From RHKX01 sp035759925 (GTDB lineage: Bacteria; Actinomycetota; Thermoleophilia; Solirubrobacterales; 70-9), in contig DASTTY010000073.1 in NCBI GenBank assembly GCA_035759925.1, positions 1 to 64,000 on the forward strand: a stretch of DNA of 64,000 nt, in the 5' to 3' direction. The first letter of the stretch is position 1; every line of letters starts with the position of its first letter. Made by a program: the position numbers and the translations under genes. The notes beneath the pieces were generated by a model that saw only the letters and a list, made by a program, of their open reading frames with translations, was not told the origin of the DNA and ran no database searches. Positions 17,474 through 26,096 of this stretch are shown here, one piece after another.

Positions 17474-17938
17474 GTGCCGCGGTCGCCGGCAAAGCATGCG
17501 AGCGGGGCGTGGCCCCTGCTCGCATGCCTGCTGGTCCTCGGCCTGGCCGGCATCGTCCACGCCGCGACCCGGCCGGAGACGGAGCCGCTGCGGGCCGCGG
17601 CCACCGCGGGCGTGCGGCCGCAGGTCAAGCGGATGGAGCTGAGCGGCCACGTCGGCGGCCTCTACCCTGGCGTGGAGCTGCCGCTCCCCGTCACGGTCGA
17701 GAACCGCAGCGGCCGCAAGCTGGTCCTGACCAAGATCAGGGCCAACCCCCGCGATGCCGGGCCGGGCTGCGGGGCCGGGAGCATCCGGGTCCCTGACCGC
17801 CGACTGAAGGTTCCGATCGCCGCCCACCGCGAGGTGCGGGTGCGCCTCCGGGTGAAGATGAAGGCGGATGCGGCGAACGCCTGCCAGGGAGCACGCTTCC
17901 CGATCGGCTTCCGGGCCCGGGCGAGAGTCGGCCGATGA
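17474..17938 (+). CDS. Exported Ig-like protein, paralogue of the preceding gene
   Basis: A 154-residue secreted or membrane-anchored protein starting at GTG, with a hydrophobic segment at 13-30 ending in VHAA. The mature part repeats the pattern of the upstream gene: GLYPG, VTVENRSGRKLVLTKI, a GCGAG turn and NACQGARF. Cysteine positions are conserved between the two. It ends in a basic tail. Its stop overlaps the next start (ATGA). Function unknown. Confidence 0.68.
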   Translation: MPRSPAKHASGAWPLLACLLVLGLAGIVHAATRPETEPLRAAATAGVRPQVKRMELSGHVGGLYPGVELPLPVTVENRSGRKLVLTKIRANPRDAGPGCGAGSIRVPDRRLKVPIAAHREVRVRLRVKMKADAANACQGARFPIGFRARARVGR

Positions 17939-19446
17939 GCAAGCGCGTCGCGACGACGCTGCTCGCCTGCGCGGCCCTGCTCGCCGTCTGCTCGACGGCG
18001 CTCGCCGCCTGGAACGGCAACGGGTCGGGCCCGAGCTACGCGAAGGCCCGCAGCATGCCGGCGCCGGCCGCGCCGACGACCTCGGTCACGGGCCGGAACG
18101 TGACCGTCTCCTGGACCGCCCCGGGGGGCTCGGTCCCCGTCACCGGCTACCTCGTCAAGCGCTACAACGGCTCCGACGTCGAGCAGACGATCCTCGCCGG
18201 CTGCACGGGGACGATCGCGACGACGAGCTGCACCGAGAACGCCGTCCCGGCCGGCAACTGGCGCTACGCCGTCACCGCGGTGCGCGGCAACTGGCGCGGC
18301 AACGAGAGCCCGAAGAGTGCGACCGTGAACATGACCGGGCCCTCGCTCGACGTCAACCCGACGACGGTGACCAGCCTGCCGAACACGCTGAGCGGCTCGC
18401 TCGCCCAGTTCGCCACCGGCCAGACCGTCACCTACCGGCTCGACAACCCGACCACAGGGACCGTCCTCAGCGCGACGACGACGCCGAGCACGATCCCCAA
18501 CAACGGCACCGCCTCGGTCACCGTGACGGTTCCGGCCGGGACCAGCAACGGCTCCCACACGGTCTACGCGATCGGCAGCGCCGGCGATCAGGCGAGCAAG
18601 GCGATCACCGTCAACACGCCGACGATCACGACCTCGGTGCTCGCCAGGTCGGCCGGCGGCGTGACCGGCTCCATCGGCCGCAGCAAGAGCTACTACGTCT
18701 ACGGCAACGTCACCGGCAGCGGCAACCCGCCGGCCGGGCTCGCTTCGCTGACCGCCAACGTCAGCAACTTCACGCCGGGCCAGACGGCGGCGCCGATGAC
18801 GTTCGGCAGCTACACGGTCGGTGGCACGTCCTACAACTACCGGACCGCCCAGCTCACCTCGGGCTCGTCGATCACCGCCGGGTCGAAGACCTACAGCCTC
18901 ACCGCCACCGACAACGGCGGCTCGACGCAGACGAAGAGCTTCTCCGCCACCGTCGACATCACCGCGCCGAGCGGCAGCAACGTGCAGACGACCAACGTCT
19001 CCGGTGGCACCAACGGCAAGGCCGAGGCGGGCGACACGATCGTCCTCACCTACAGCGAGCAGATCGATCCCGAATCGGTGCTGGCCGGCTGGAGCGGCGC
19101 CTCGATGCCGGTCGTCGTCCGCCTCAACGACGGCCTCACCGACACCGTCCAGATCTTCAACGCCGCCAACAGCGCCCAGCTCCCGCTCGGATCGATCGAC
19201 ATGGGCCGGACCGACTACACGACGCTGAACGCCACGTTCGGCGCCAGCGGCACTCCGTCGACGATGGTGCAGAGCGGCGCGACGATCACGATCACGCTCG
19301 GCACCCAGGCTGGCGGCCTCACGACCACTGCGCTGGGCACCGGCACGATGACCTGGACGCCGTCGGCGACGGCGACCGACCCGGCCGGCAACGCCGCCTC
19401 GACGACAGCCCGCGCGGAGGGCGGGGCCGCGGACAAGGACTTCTGA
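17935..19446 (+). CDS. Secreted Fn3/Ig-repeat surface protein
   Basis: A 503-residue exported protein. The signal (1-25) is followed by AWNGNGSGPSYAKA, the same motif as in the 16964 product. A fibronectin type III domain covers roughly residues 45-135 (VTVSWTAPGG, GYLVKRYNG, YAVTAVRGNW). Three or so Ser/Thr/Gly-rich beta-sandwich repeats follow, and the last resembles bacterial Ig-like domains (LTYSEQIDP, WTPSATATDPAGN). There is no sortase or membrane anchor. The low-complexity Thr/Ser content fits an extracellular structural protein. It probably works with the two smaller proteins of the unit. Confidence 0.75.
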   Translation: MSKRVATTLLACAALLAVCSTALAAWNGNGSGPSYAKARSMPAPAAPTTSVTGRNVTVSWTAPGGSVPVTGYLVKRYNGSDVEQTILAGCTGTIATTSCTENAVPAGNWRYAVTAVRGNWRGNESPKSATVNMTGPSLDVNPTTVTSLPNTLSGSLAQFATGQTVTYRLDNPTTGTVLSATTTPSTIPNNGTASVTVTVPAGTSNGSHTVYAIGSAGDQASKAITVNTPTITTSVLARSAGGVTGSIGRSKSYYVYGNVTGSGNPPAGLASLTANVSNFTPGQTAAPMTFGSYTVGGTSYNYRTAQLTSGSSITAGSKTYSLTATDNGGSTQTKSFSATVDITAPSGSNVQTTNVSGGTNGKAEAGDTIVLTYSEQIDPESVLAGWSGASMPVVVRLNDGLTDTVQIFNAANSAQLPLGSIDMGRTDYTTLNATFGASGTPSTMVQSGATITITLGTQAGGLTTTALGTGTMTWTPSATATDPAGNAASTTARAEGGAADKDF

Positions 19447-19471
19447 GCGCAGCCGAGCCGGCCGGACGACA

Positions 19472-20281
19472 ATGGCCGCCGTGAACGAGCGGTTGAAGCT
19501 GCTGAGCTGGAACGTCGCGGGGCGGACGCGGCTGCTCCCCGACCAGATCGCCGCGGTGCTGCGGCGTGAGGCCGACATCGTCGCGCTCCAGGAGGTGCGC
19601 GCCAGCACCGCCGGCCCTTGGATCGCGGCACTCGCCGATGCCGGGCTCGGCTTCGCGCTCGACTCGGCCGCGGTGGCCGCCGGGCGCCGGCTCTTCAACC
19701 TGACCGCGAGCCGCTGGCCGCTCGACGAGCTGCCGCCGATCGGCGCGCCGCAGCCGGAGCGGGTGCTGTCGGCGCTCGCGGCGCCGCCGTTCGGCACGGT
19801 CGAGGTCCACAACGTCCACATCCCGCCGGCGCCATCGAACGGGATCACGAAGGTCGAGACCTGCGAGGCGCTGTTCTTCGCCCTCGCCCGGCCGAGCCGT
19901 CGTCACCGGATCCTCTGCGGCGATCTGAACACCCCGCGGCTCGAGACCGAGGACGGGGCCGTCGAGACCTTCGCCTCCAACCACCCCGAGGCCGAGGAGC
20001 GCTGGGACGCCGCCGAGCGCTCGCTGCTGATCGGTCTCGCCGACTGGGACCTCACCGACGCGTTCCGGTCCGCGAACGGCTTCGACCGCCGCGACGTCTC
20101 CTGGGTGATGCACACCCGCGCTCGCCGCAAGGCTGCCCACCGCCTCGACCACATCCTCGCCTCGAGCGGCCTCGGACTCGTCGCCTGCGACTACGTTCAC
20201 GAGTGGCGGCAGGCCGGTCTCAGCGACCATTCCGCGATCGAGGCCTGGTTCGAGCCGTCGCCTCCGCAGCCTCTACAGTGA
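19472..20281 (+). CDS. Endonuclease/exonuclease/phosphatase-family protein
   Basis: A 269-residue metal-dependent phosphodiesterase-fold enzyme. Motifs in order: LLSWNVAGR (metal-binding Asn), IVALQEVR (Glu), VHNVHIP, ILCGDLNTP (Asp/Asn), RLDHILASS and LSDHSAIEAWF (His). This order fits exonuclease III-like or related phosphatases; DNA is one possible substrate, and phosphorylated lipids or sugars are others. A GTG nine bases into the frame is an alternative start. It precedes the glycan export genes by 38 bases, which may be incidental. Confidence 0.78.
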   Translation: MAAVNERLKLLSWNVAGRTRLLPDQIAAVLRREADIVALQEVRASTAGPWIAALADAGLGFALDSAAVAAGRRLFNLTASRWPLDELPPIGAPQPERVLSALAAPPFGTVEVHNVHIPPAPSNGITKVETCEALFFALARPSRRHRILCGDLNTPRLETEDGAVETFASNHPEAEERWDAAERSLLIGLADWDLTDAFRSANGFDRRDVSWVMHTRARRKAAHRLDHILASSGLGLVACDYVHEWRQAGLSDHSAIEAWFEPSPPQPLQ

Positions 20282-20319
20282 GCGGAGGGCCGCGGCCGCG
20301 GTTCGGAGCCGCTTCTCCG

Positions 20320-21228
20320 ATGATGGCTCAGATCGACACCTCAGCAGCTCCTGGTCCGGGTCCGAGCGCGCCGCCGCAGCGGGAGCCGCGCCTACGGGGC
20401 GAGAAGCCGGTCCTCGAGATCTCCGGCGGCGCCGGGCGGATCACCCGCGACGCGCTGGCCGAGCTCTGGATGTTCCGCGGGGTGCTCTGGGCGTTCACGG
20501 TCCGCGAGGTCAAGGTCCGCTACAAGCAGGCGGCGATCGGCGTCGGCTGGGCGATCCTCCAGCCGGTCGTCGCGGCCGCGATCTTCGCGCTCTTCCTCGG
20601 CCGCTATGCGGGCCTGAGCAGCGAGGGAGTCCCCTACCTGCTGTTCGCGCTCGCCGGGATGGTCCCGTGGACCTACTTCTCGAACGCGGCTCTGAACGGC
20701 TCGCAGGCGCTCGTCGCCAACGAGTCGATGCTCCGCAAGCTCTACTTCCCGCGCGAGGTCCTGCCGTTCTCCTCCGACCTCGCCTCGCTCGTCGACCTGC
20801 TGCCGGGGATCGCGGTCCTCGCCGTCGCCGTGATCCTCTACGGCGGCTCGCCGGAGCTGACCTGGATCGCGATCCCTGTGCCGGTCGTCCTGCTGCTCGT
20901 CTTCGCGGCGGCGATCAGCGTTGCACTGTCGGCCGTCAACGTCTACTACCGCGACGTCAAGTATGCGCTGCCCTTCCTGATCCAGATCGGCCTGTTCCTG
21001 AGCCCGGTCGTCTATCCGCTCAGCTCGATCCCCGAGCAGTGGCGCGACGTCTACGTCGTCCTCAACCCGGTCGCGACCGCGATCGACGACCTGCGGCTGA
21101 TCATGCTCCACGGCGAGTGGCCGTCGTGGGGCACCTCGGCGCTGGCGCTCGGCTGGTCGCTGCTTCTGCTGGTGCTCGGCTACGCGTTGTTCAAGCGCCT
21201 CGAGCGGGGCTTCGCCGACCGGGTCTGA
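20320..21228 (+). CDS. ABC-2 type polysaccharide export permease (Wzm/TagG-like)
   Basis: A 302-residue membrane protein with a cytoplasmic N-terminal stretch and six hydrophobic segments. VREVKVRYKQAAIGVGWAIL and the later NVYYRDVKYALPFLIQIGLFLSPVVYP are diagnostic for Wzm/TagG/KpsM permeases. It pairs with the ATPase gene two bases downstream to export a lipid-linked glycan across the membrane. Two consecutive ATG codons (20320, 20323) could start it. Confidence 0.9.
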   Translation: MMAQIDTSAAPGPGPSAPPQREPRLRGEKPVLEISGGAGRITRDALAELWMFRGVLWAFTVREVKVRYKQAAIGVGWAILQPVVAAAIFALFLGRYAGLSSEGVPYLLFALAGMVPWTYFSNAALNGSQALVANESMLRKLYFPREVLPFSSDLASLVDLLPGIAVLAVAVILYGGSPELTWIAIPVPVVLLLVFAAAISVALSAVNVYYRDVKYALPFLIQIGLFLSPVVYPLSSIPEQWRDVYVVLNPVATAIDDLRLIMLHGEWPSWGTSALALGWSLLLLVLGYALFKRLERGFADRV

Positions 21229-21230
21229 CG

Positions 21231-22466
21231 ATGGCGACCGCGATCTCCTTCGACGACGTCACGAAGCGCTACCGCGGCGGCCGCGAGTACCGATCGCTCC
21301 GCGACGACCTCAGCGCGGTCGTCCGCCGGCGCCCGCCGCGCGACGTCGTCACTGCCGTGGACCACCTGAGCCTCGAGATCGCCGAGGGCGAGTCGTTCGC
21401 GATCATCGGCCACAACGGCGCCGGCAAGACCACGGCGCTGAAGCTGGTGACGCGGATCGCGTTCCCGACCGAGGGGAGGATCCGGGTCCGGGGCCGGGTC
21501 GGCGCCCTGATCGAGGTCGGCACCGGCATGCACCCGGAGCTGACCGGCCGCGAGAACGTGATGCTCTACGGCCGGATCCTCGGGCTCTCGCGGAACGACG
21601 TCCGCCGCCGCTTCGACGAGATCGTCGAGTTCGCCGGGATCGGCCCGGCGCTGGAGCAGCCGGTCAAGCAGTTCTCCTCGGGGATGCAGCTCCGCCTCGG
21701 CTTCGCGCTCGCCGCCCACCTCGAGCCCGACGTGCTCGTCGTCGACGAGGCGATCGCGGTCGGCGACGCCGCCTTCCAGTACCGCTGCGTCGAGCGGATG
21801 GGAGAGCTCGTCCGCTCCGGCCGGACGCTCGTCTTCGTCTCCCACGACATGAGCGCGGTCGAGGCCCTCTGCAAGCGGGCGGTGATCCTCGACGCGGGCA
21901 GGATCCGATCCGAGGGGCCGGCGCGCGAGGTCGTCCGCGAGTACCTCGCCGGCGTCGAGGCCGAGCTGACCGGGCGCGGCGACGAGCCGGCGCTGGAGGG
22001 CGGCGGCCCGCTCGAGATCGATCGCGTCACCTTCCACGACGACAGCGGCGCCGAGACCGGCGCGGTCGCGAGCGGCGAGCCGATCATCGCCCGGCTCCAC
22101 TACCGGACCCGCGGTCCGGTCCGCGGGCCGATCTTCGAGATCGGGATCAGCGACGGCCGGCTCGGGGCTCTCGGCCTCGCATCGATGTTCATCGACGGCG
22201 AGGTTCCCGACGTCCTCGACGGAAGCGGCTGGGTCGAGTGCCGGTTCGACTCGCTGCCGCTGCTGCCGCGAACCTACGAGCTCCACGGCGGCGTTCTCAC
22301 CGAAAGCGGCGTCGGCTCGATCGTCCCCTGGCAGCGGCTCGGCGTCTTCCGGATAACCGGCGAGGTGTCGGCGGCCGGCAAGGGCGCGGTCTCGCAGCTG
22401 ATGGAGGCCGCCCCGGTCGTCCTCGACTACCGCTGGACCATCGAGGACGGCGCCGGCGGTGAGTGA
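21231..22466 (+). CDS. ABC transporter ATPase with glycan-binding tail (Wzt/TagH-like)
   Basis: A 411-residue ATPase. Walker A GHNGAGKTT is at about 64-72, the signature is FSSGMQLRLG, Walker B is VLVVDEAIA, and the switch is SHD. The N-terminal ATPase (about 240 residues) is followed by a 150-residue beta-rich domain of the Wzt C-terminal type, which in O-antigen systems recognises the modified end of the glycan. That predicts a terminally modified polymer, in agreement with a methyltransferase gene in the same island. Confidence 0.92.
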   Translation: MATAISFDDVTKRYRGGREYRSLRDDLSAVVRRRPPRDVVTAVDHLSLEIAEGESFAIIGHNGAGKTTALKLVTRIAFPTEGRIRVRGRVGALIEVGTGMHPELTGRENVMLYGRILGLSRNDVRRRFDEIVEFAGIGPALEQPVKQFSSGMQLRLGFALAAHLEPDVLVVDEAIAVGDAAFQYRCVERMGELVRSGRTLVFVSHDMSAVEALCKRAVILDAGRIRSEGPAREVVREYLAGVEAELTGRGDEPALEGGGPLEIDRVTFHDDSGAETGAVASGEPIIARLHYRTRGPVRGPIFEIGISDGRLGALGLASMFIDGEVPDVLDGSGWVECRFDSLPLLPRTYELHGGVLTESGVGSIVPWQRLGVFRITGEVSAAGKGAVSQLMEAAPVVLDYRWTIEDGAGGE

Positions 22467-23373
22467 GGGCGGGCCGGCGGCGCCCGGCCGTGGCGGTCAC
22501 CCGCGCGTATCGGTCGTGATCCCGACCCGGAACCGCGCCGGAATGATCGCCGCCGCCGTCGGCGAGGCCCTCGGCCAGGTCGGCGTCGAGGTCGAGGCGA
22601 TCGTCGTCGACGACGCCTCGACAGACGCGACCGCTGATGCGCTGGCGGCGATCGCCGACCCGCGGCTGCGGATCGTCCGCCGCAGCGAACGGGGCCGGCT
22701 CGCGGCCGCCCGCAACTCCGGGATCGAGGCGGCGCGGGGCGAATGGGTCGCGTTCCTCGATGACGACGACCTCTGGTCGCCGGACAAGCTCCGCCTCCAG
22801 CTCGCCGCCGCCGAGGTGGCGGGTGCCGGCCTCGCCTACGCGGGCGCGGTGACCGTCGGCGCCGGCCTCGAGCCGCTCCATCGCTGGCGACTGCCGGCTC
22901 CCGACCGGCTGCTCGACGAGCTGCTCGCGCTCAACGTGATGCCGGCGGGTGCGTCGAACGTCGTCGCCCGGACGGCGCTGGTCCGCGAGCTCGGCGGCTT
23001 CGACGCCGAGCTCAGCCACACGACCGACTGGGACATGTGGATCCGGCTCGCCGCCGCGTCGACGGCCGCCGCGGTCGCAGATCCGCTCGTCGCCTACCGC
23101 CTCCACGATGGCCAGGAGAGCCGCCGCGGGGACGAGATGCTCGCCGAGCTGGCGATCATCGATGCCAATCATCGGGCGCTCCGGGCCGAGCGCGGCGTCG
23201 AGCTCGACCGGGCCGGCTTCGAGTCCTACGCGGCACGGCGGGGTGCCGCGACGGCGACCGCCGAACCACCGGCCCGGGAGCGGCTCCGCCGCCGGGTTCG
23301 CGGCCTGCTCGGCGCCAATCGCGCCACGGAGATCACGCCCCCGGACTGGCTGGCGGCGCGCGGCGGGAGCTGA
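22459..23373 (+). CDS. Family 2 glycosyltransferase
   Basis: A 304-residue GT-A enzyme. VSVVIPTRNRAGMI starts the nucleotide-sugar domain, VVDDAST and FLDDDDLWSPDKL give the substrate and DxD metal motifs, and TTDWDMWIRLA is the acceptor-side block. The GTG start overlaps the Wzt gene by 8 bases, so it belongs to the export unit. Its last 41 bases overlap the tail of a convergent glycosyltransferase. Sugar specificity is unknown. Confidence 0.88.
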   Translation: MSEGGPAAPGRGGHPRVSVVIPTRNRAGMIAAAVGEALGQVGVEVEAIVVDDASTDATADALAAIADPRLRIVRRSERGRLAAARNSGIEAARGEWVAFLDDDDLWSPDKLRLQLAAAEVAGAGLAYAGAVTVGAGLEPLHRWRLPAPDRLLDELLALNVMPAGASNVVARTALVRELGGFDAELSHTTDWDMWIRLAAASTAAAVADPLVAYRLHDGQESRRGDEMLAELAIIDANHRALRAERGVELDRAGFESYAARRGAATATAEPPARERLRRRVRGLLGANRATEITPPDWLAARGGS

Positions 23374-24352
23374 CCCACGCCTTCAATCCGACGCGGGCGA
23401 GCCGTGGATCGCGCTCGCGGACGGCGAGCCTGCCGAGCCCGCGAACGAGCCGGCGTGCCGTCGCGGCCCGGTGGCGGCGAGCGTCCCCGGGGTCGAGCCC
23501 GGAGGCGGCCGCGAATGCGGCCTGCAGGGCGAGGATCGCGGGGGCCGTGCGAGGCGCCGCCGCCGGATCGACACCGTCCGCACCGGCGAAGAGAAGCCGC
23601 CAGGCGGCCTCGCGATCGAAGCCGGCGATCGCGGCGCGGTCGACGCCCGCCGCCTCCAGCACACGGTCGACGTTGGCGGTGCTGATCGCGTCGATCTCGG
23701 CTGCGGCGCCGGCGAAGGTTGCGGTCAGCGAGGAGCCGCTGCGCCGGTAGGAGACGAGTGGCTCGGGCAGCGCCGCGACCTCGTGCGCCAGGGCGATCCG
23801 CGACCAGAGCTCGTAGTCCTGGGCGTAGGCGAAGCGCTCGTCGTAGGGGCCGACGTCGGCGAGCGCCGACGCGCGGATCATCACCGAGCTGTGGGCGAAC
23901 GCCGACAGGAAGAGGAGCCGCCAGCGAATCGCGGTCGCGCCGGTCGGAACCGGACGCAGTCCCGCCTCGCGGCCGTCCTCGTCGATCCGCCGGTAGGAGC
24001 AGCCGAGCAGAGCAAGTCCCGGCTCGGCCTCGAGGCGGGCAACCTGTGCCCCGAGCCGCCCCGGGTCGGAGAGGTCGTCGGCGTCCTGGCGGGCGATGTA
24101 GGCGCCGAGCGCCTCGGCGATCCCGCGGTTCAGGGTCGCCGTGAGGCCGAGGTTGCGCTCGTGGCGGAGGACGCGAAGCCGGTCGTCGGCGACGCCGGCG
24201 AGGATCGCGGCCGTCTCGTCGGTCGACGCGTCGTCGATCGCGAGCAGCTCGAAGTCCCGGAACGATTGCGTGAGCACCGAGGCGAGCGACGCGCGGAGGT
24301 GGTCGGCTCCGTTGTGGACGGGGAGCAGGACGGTGACGAGAGGCCGGCTCAT
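23333..24352 (-). CDS. Family 2 glycosyltransferase
   Basis: A 339-residue GT-A enzyme with VTVLLPVHNGADHL, AIDDASTDET, ARQDADDLSDPGRL (DxD) and AQDYELWSRIALAHE. It is the last gene of a five-gene minus-strand unit; the ATG overlaps the upstream methyltransferase stop by 4 bases. The tail overlaps the convergent plus-strand glycosyltransferase. It probably adds a sugar to the glycan exported by the adjacent ABC transporter; which sugar cannot be told. Confidence 0.87.
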   Translation of the reverse strand: MSRPLVTVLLPVHNGADHLRASLASVLTQSFRDFELLAIDDASTDETAAILAGVADDRLRVLRHERNLGLTATLNRGIAEALGAYIARQDADDLSDPGRLGAQVARLEAEPGLALLGCSYRRIDEDGREAGLRPVPTGATAIRWRLLFLSAFAHSSVMIRASALADVGPYDERFAYAQDYELWSRIALAHEVAALPEPLVSYRRSGSSLTATFAGAAAEIDAISTANVDRVLEAAGVDRAAIAGFDREAAWRLLFAGADGVDPAAAPRTAPAILALQAAFAAASGLDPGDARRHRAATARRLVRGLGRLAVRERDPRLARVGLKAWVSSRRAPPASPGA

Positions 24353-25218
24353 CGCGGCGCCGGCCCGGCGCCGGACGGCCGGCTCCAGTCGTGGCGGAGC
24401 AGATCGGCGACGCCGATCGCGGGGACGATGTCGGCGGCGAGGTCGTCGCGCAGGAAGCAGGCGTTGAAGCCGAACCGGTTGCCGCCGACGAGCCGGTAGC
24501 CGAGCCGCTCGCCGAGGCGGGCCATCGCCGCCGGCGAGGCGCCGACCGGCTCGCCCGGTGCCGCCCGCCGCCAGTCGAAGTCGGGCCGGTAGGGGCCGCA
24601 GACGTCCTCGAGCCCGTGCTCGGGGTGCGTCTCGACGATGACGATCCGCGGCGTGACCGCCGAGATCGCCTCCCAGATCCAGTAGTCGTTGCCGTCGATG
24701 TCGATCGAGAGGACGTCGATCTCGCCGCTGAGGCCGGCGCCGGCGATCACGTCGTCGACGTTCTCGCGCGTCACGAACGACTGCGCCGCCACCGGCGGGT
24801 GGGTCCGGGTGTCCGGGTGGCGAGCGTAGAAACGCCGCCCGGCCTCGATCCGCTCCCGATCGGCGTCGACGAACAGGCCGTGGAAGCCGAGGTTGAGGGC
24901 GAGATTCGCGCAGTTGCTCGCGCTCACGCAATCGCCGGCGCCGATGTCGACGAAGCGGCCGCGATCGAGGCCGGCAGCCGCGAGCAGGAAGAGGATGACC
25001 CCGTCCTCGTCGACCTCCGAGAGGACCCGGAATCCGATCTCGGTCACCGGCGGCAGCGGCCGGCCCGCGGCGATCGCCGCCCGGTAGTCGCCGAAGAGCT
25101 GCCGGAGGGCCGCCTTGGTAGCCGGCGACGTCGCGGCGGCGAGCGCGAGGCGGGTGTCGAGGAAATCGCCTAGCGCTCGCCGGACGGGACCCGCGATCGC
25201 CTCCCGGATCCGGCTCAT
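24349..25218 (-). CDS. FkbM-family SAM methyltransferase
   Basis: A 289-residue methyltransferase. RFVDIGAGDCVSASNCANLA is the SAM-binding loop, FVDADRERIEAG the ribose acidic strand, and VLSIDIDGNDYWIWEAI the FkbM signature (D-x-D-G). VIVETHPEH follows. FkbM enzymes O-methylate sugars and other small substrates. Located among glycosyltransferases with 4-base overlaps on both sides, it most likely methylates the surface glycan, perhaps as the end cap read by the Wzt-like ATPase; this is inference. Confidence 0.85.
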   Translation of the reverse strand: MSRIREAIAGPVRRALGDFLDTRLALAAATSPATKAALRQLFGDYRAAIAAGRPLPPVTEIGFRVLSEVDEDGVILFLLAAAGLDRGRFVDIGAGDCVSASNCANLALNLGFHGLFVDADRERIEAGRRFYARHPDTRTHPPVAAQSFVTRENVDDVIAGAGLSGEIDVLSIDIDGNDYWIWEAISAVTPRIVIVETHPEHGLEDVCGPYRPDFDWRRAAPGEPVGASPAAMARLGERLGYRLVGGNRFGFNACFLRDDLAADIVPAIGVADLLRHDWSRPSGAGPAPR

Positions 25219-26096
25219 CGTCGTCCCCGCCGGAGCAGGCGAAGCGGCGTTCGGACGACCCTGAGCAGCCCCCGAAGGCCCCGCAGCGGCGCCGTGACAC
25301 GGAGGACGTAGGCGTCGTCTTCGGCCGTCTTCGGTGCCCCGGAGAGCTCCCAGAAGCAGGCCCAGACGTAGAAGTGGAAGGCGACGAGCACGCCGGCCCG
25401 CATGAAGCCGGGCACGCCGTCGAGCCAGGGCTCGCCGTGGATGAACTGCTTGCGGGCCTTGCCGCCGAGCGTCGCGAACATCCGCCGCGCGGTGAACGTC
25501 TCACCGCGATCGATCATCGCCTGCGCCTCGGCGGGCGCGTAGCGGATCACCCGGTCGAGGGCCTCGACGACGGAGCGGTTGCGGTCGTGGATCATCACGA
25601 CCTCGTCGGAGTCGGGCAGCCGCAGCGTCCGGCCGGCGGCGACGTCCGGGTGCTTGTTCGGCTCGGCCGGCCAGACGACGACGCCGCGCCGGTACATCCG
25701 CGGCCGCGGCTCGAAGCGGTGCAGGCGATGGGTCGGCCGGTGGCCGAAGTCGTAATGGGTGAAAGGGATCTCGACGGCGTCGACGTCGTCGCGGCCGCTC
25801 GCCTCGCGGAGCGCCGTAGCGAGGCCGGGCGAGACGCGCTCGTCGGGGTCCATCGCCAGCACCCACTCGCCCGACGCCACAGCGGCGAGCTCCTCGCGGA
25901 GCGGCTCGACGATCGGCAGCGGCGATCGGCTCACGACCCGGGCGCCGTGGGTGGCGGCGAGCTCGGCGCTTGCGTCGGAGCTCTCGAGGTCCATGACGAT
26001 CACCTCGTCCGCCCAGGCGACCGACTCCAGGCAGGGCCCGAGCTTGTCCGCCTCGTTGCGGCAGACGATGCAGACCGAGATCGGATGGGCGCTCAC
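25215..26096 (-). CDS. Family 2 glycosyltransferase (WaaE/KdtX-like)
   Basis: A 293-residue GT-A enzyme: ISVCIVCRNEADKL, VIVMDLESSDAS, EWVLAMDPDERVSPGL (DxD with Asp-Glu). This pattern resembles lipopolysaccharide core glucosyltransferases of the WaaE type. A C-terminal amphipathic/hydrophobic stretch (GVLVAFHFYVWACFWEL) may attach it to the membrane, and the end is very Arg-rich. It overlaps both neighbours by 4 bases. Confidence 0.87.
   Translation of the reverse strand: MSAHPISVCIVCRNEADKLGPCLESVAWADEVIVMDLESSDASAELAATHGARVVSRSPLPIVEPLREELAAVASGEWVLAMDPDERVSPGLATALREASGRDDVDAVEIPFTHYDFGHRPTHRLHRFEPRPRMYRRGVVVWPAEPNKHPDVAAGRTLRLPDSDEVVMIHDRNRSVVEALDRVIRYAPAEAQAMIDRGETFTARRMFATLGGKARKQFIHGEPWLDGVPGFMRAGVLVAFHFYVWACFWELSGAPKTAEDDAYVLRVTAPLRGLRGLLRVVRTPLRLLRRGRR

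Noticed and set aside
19618..20319. N-terminal extension of the ABC permease frame
   Set aside because: It is the shifted frame of the EEP-family gene; the permease family starts near the 20320 ATG.
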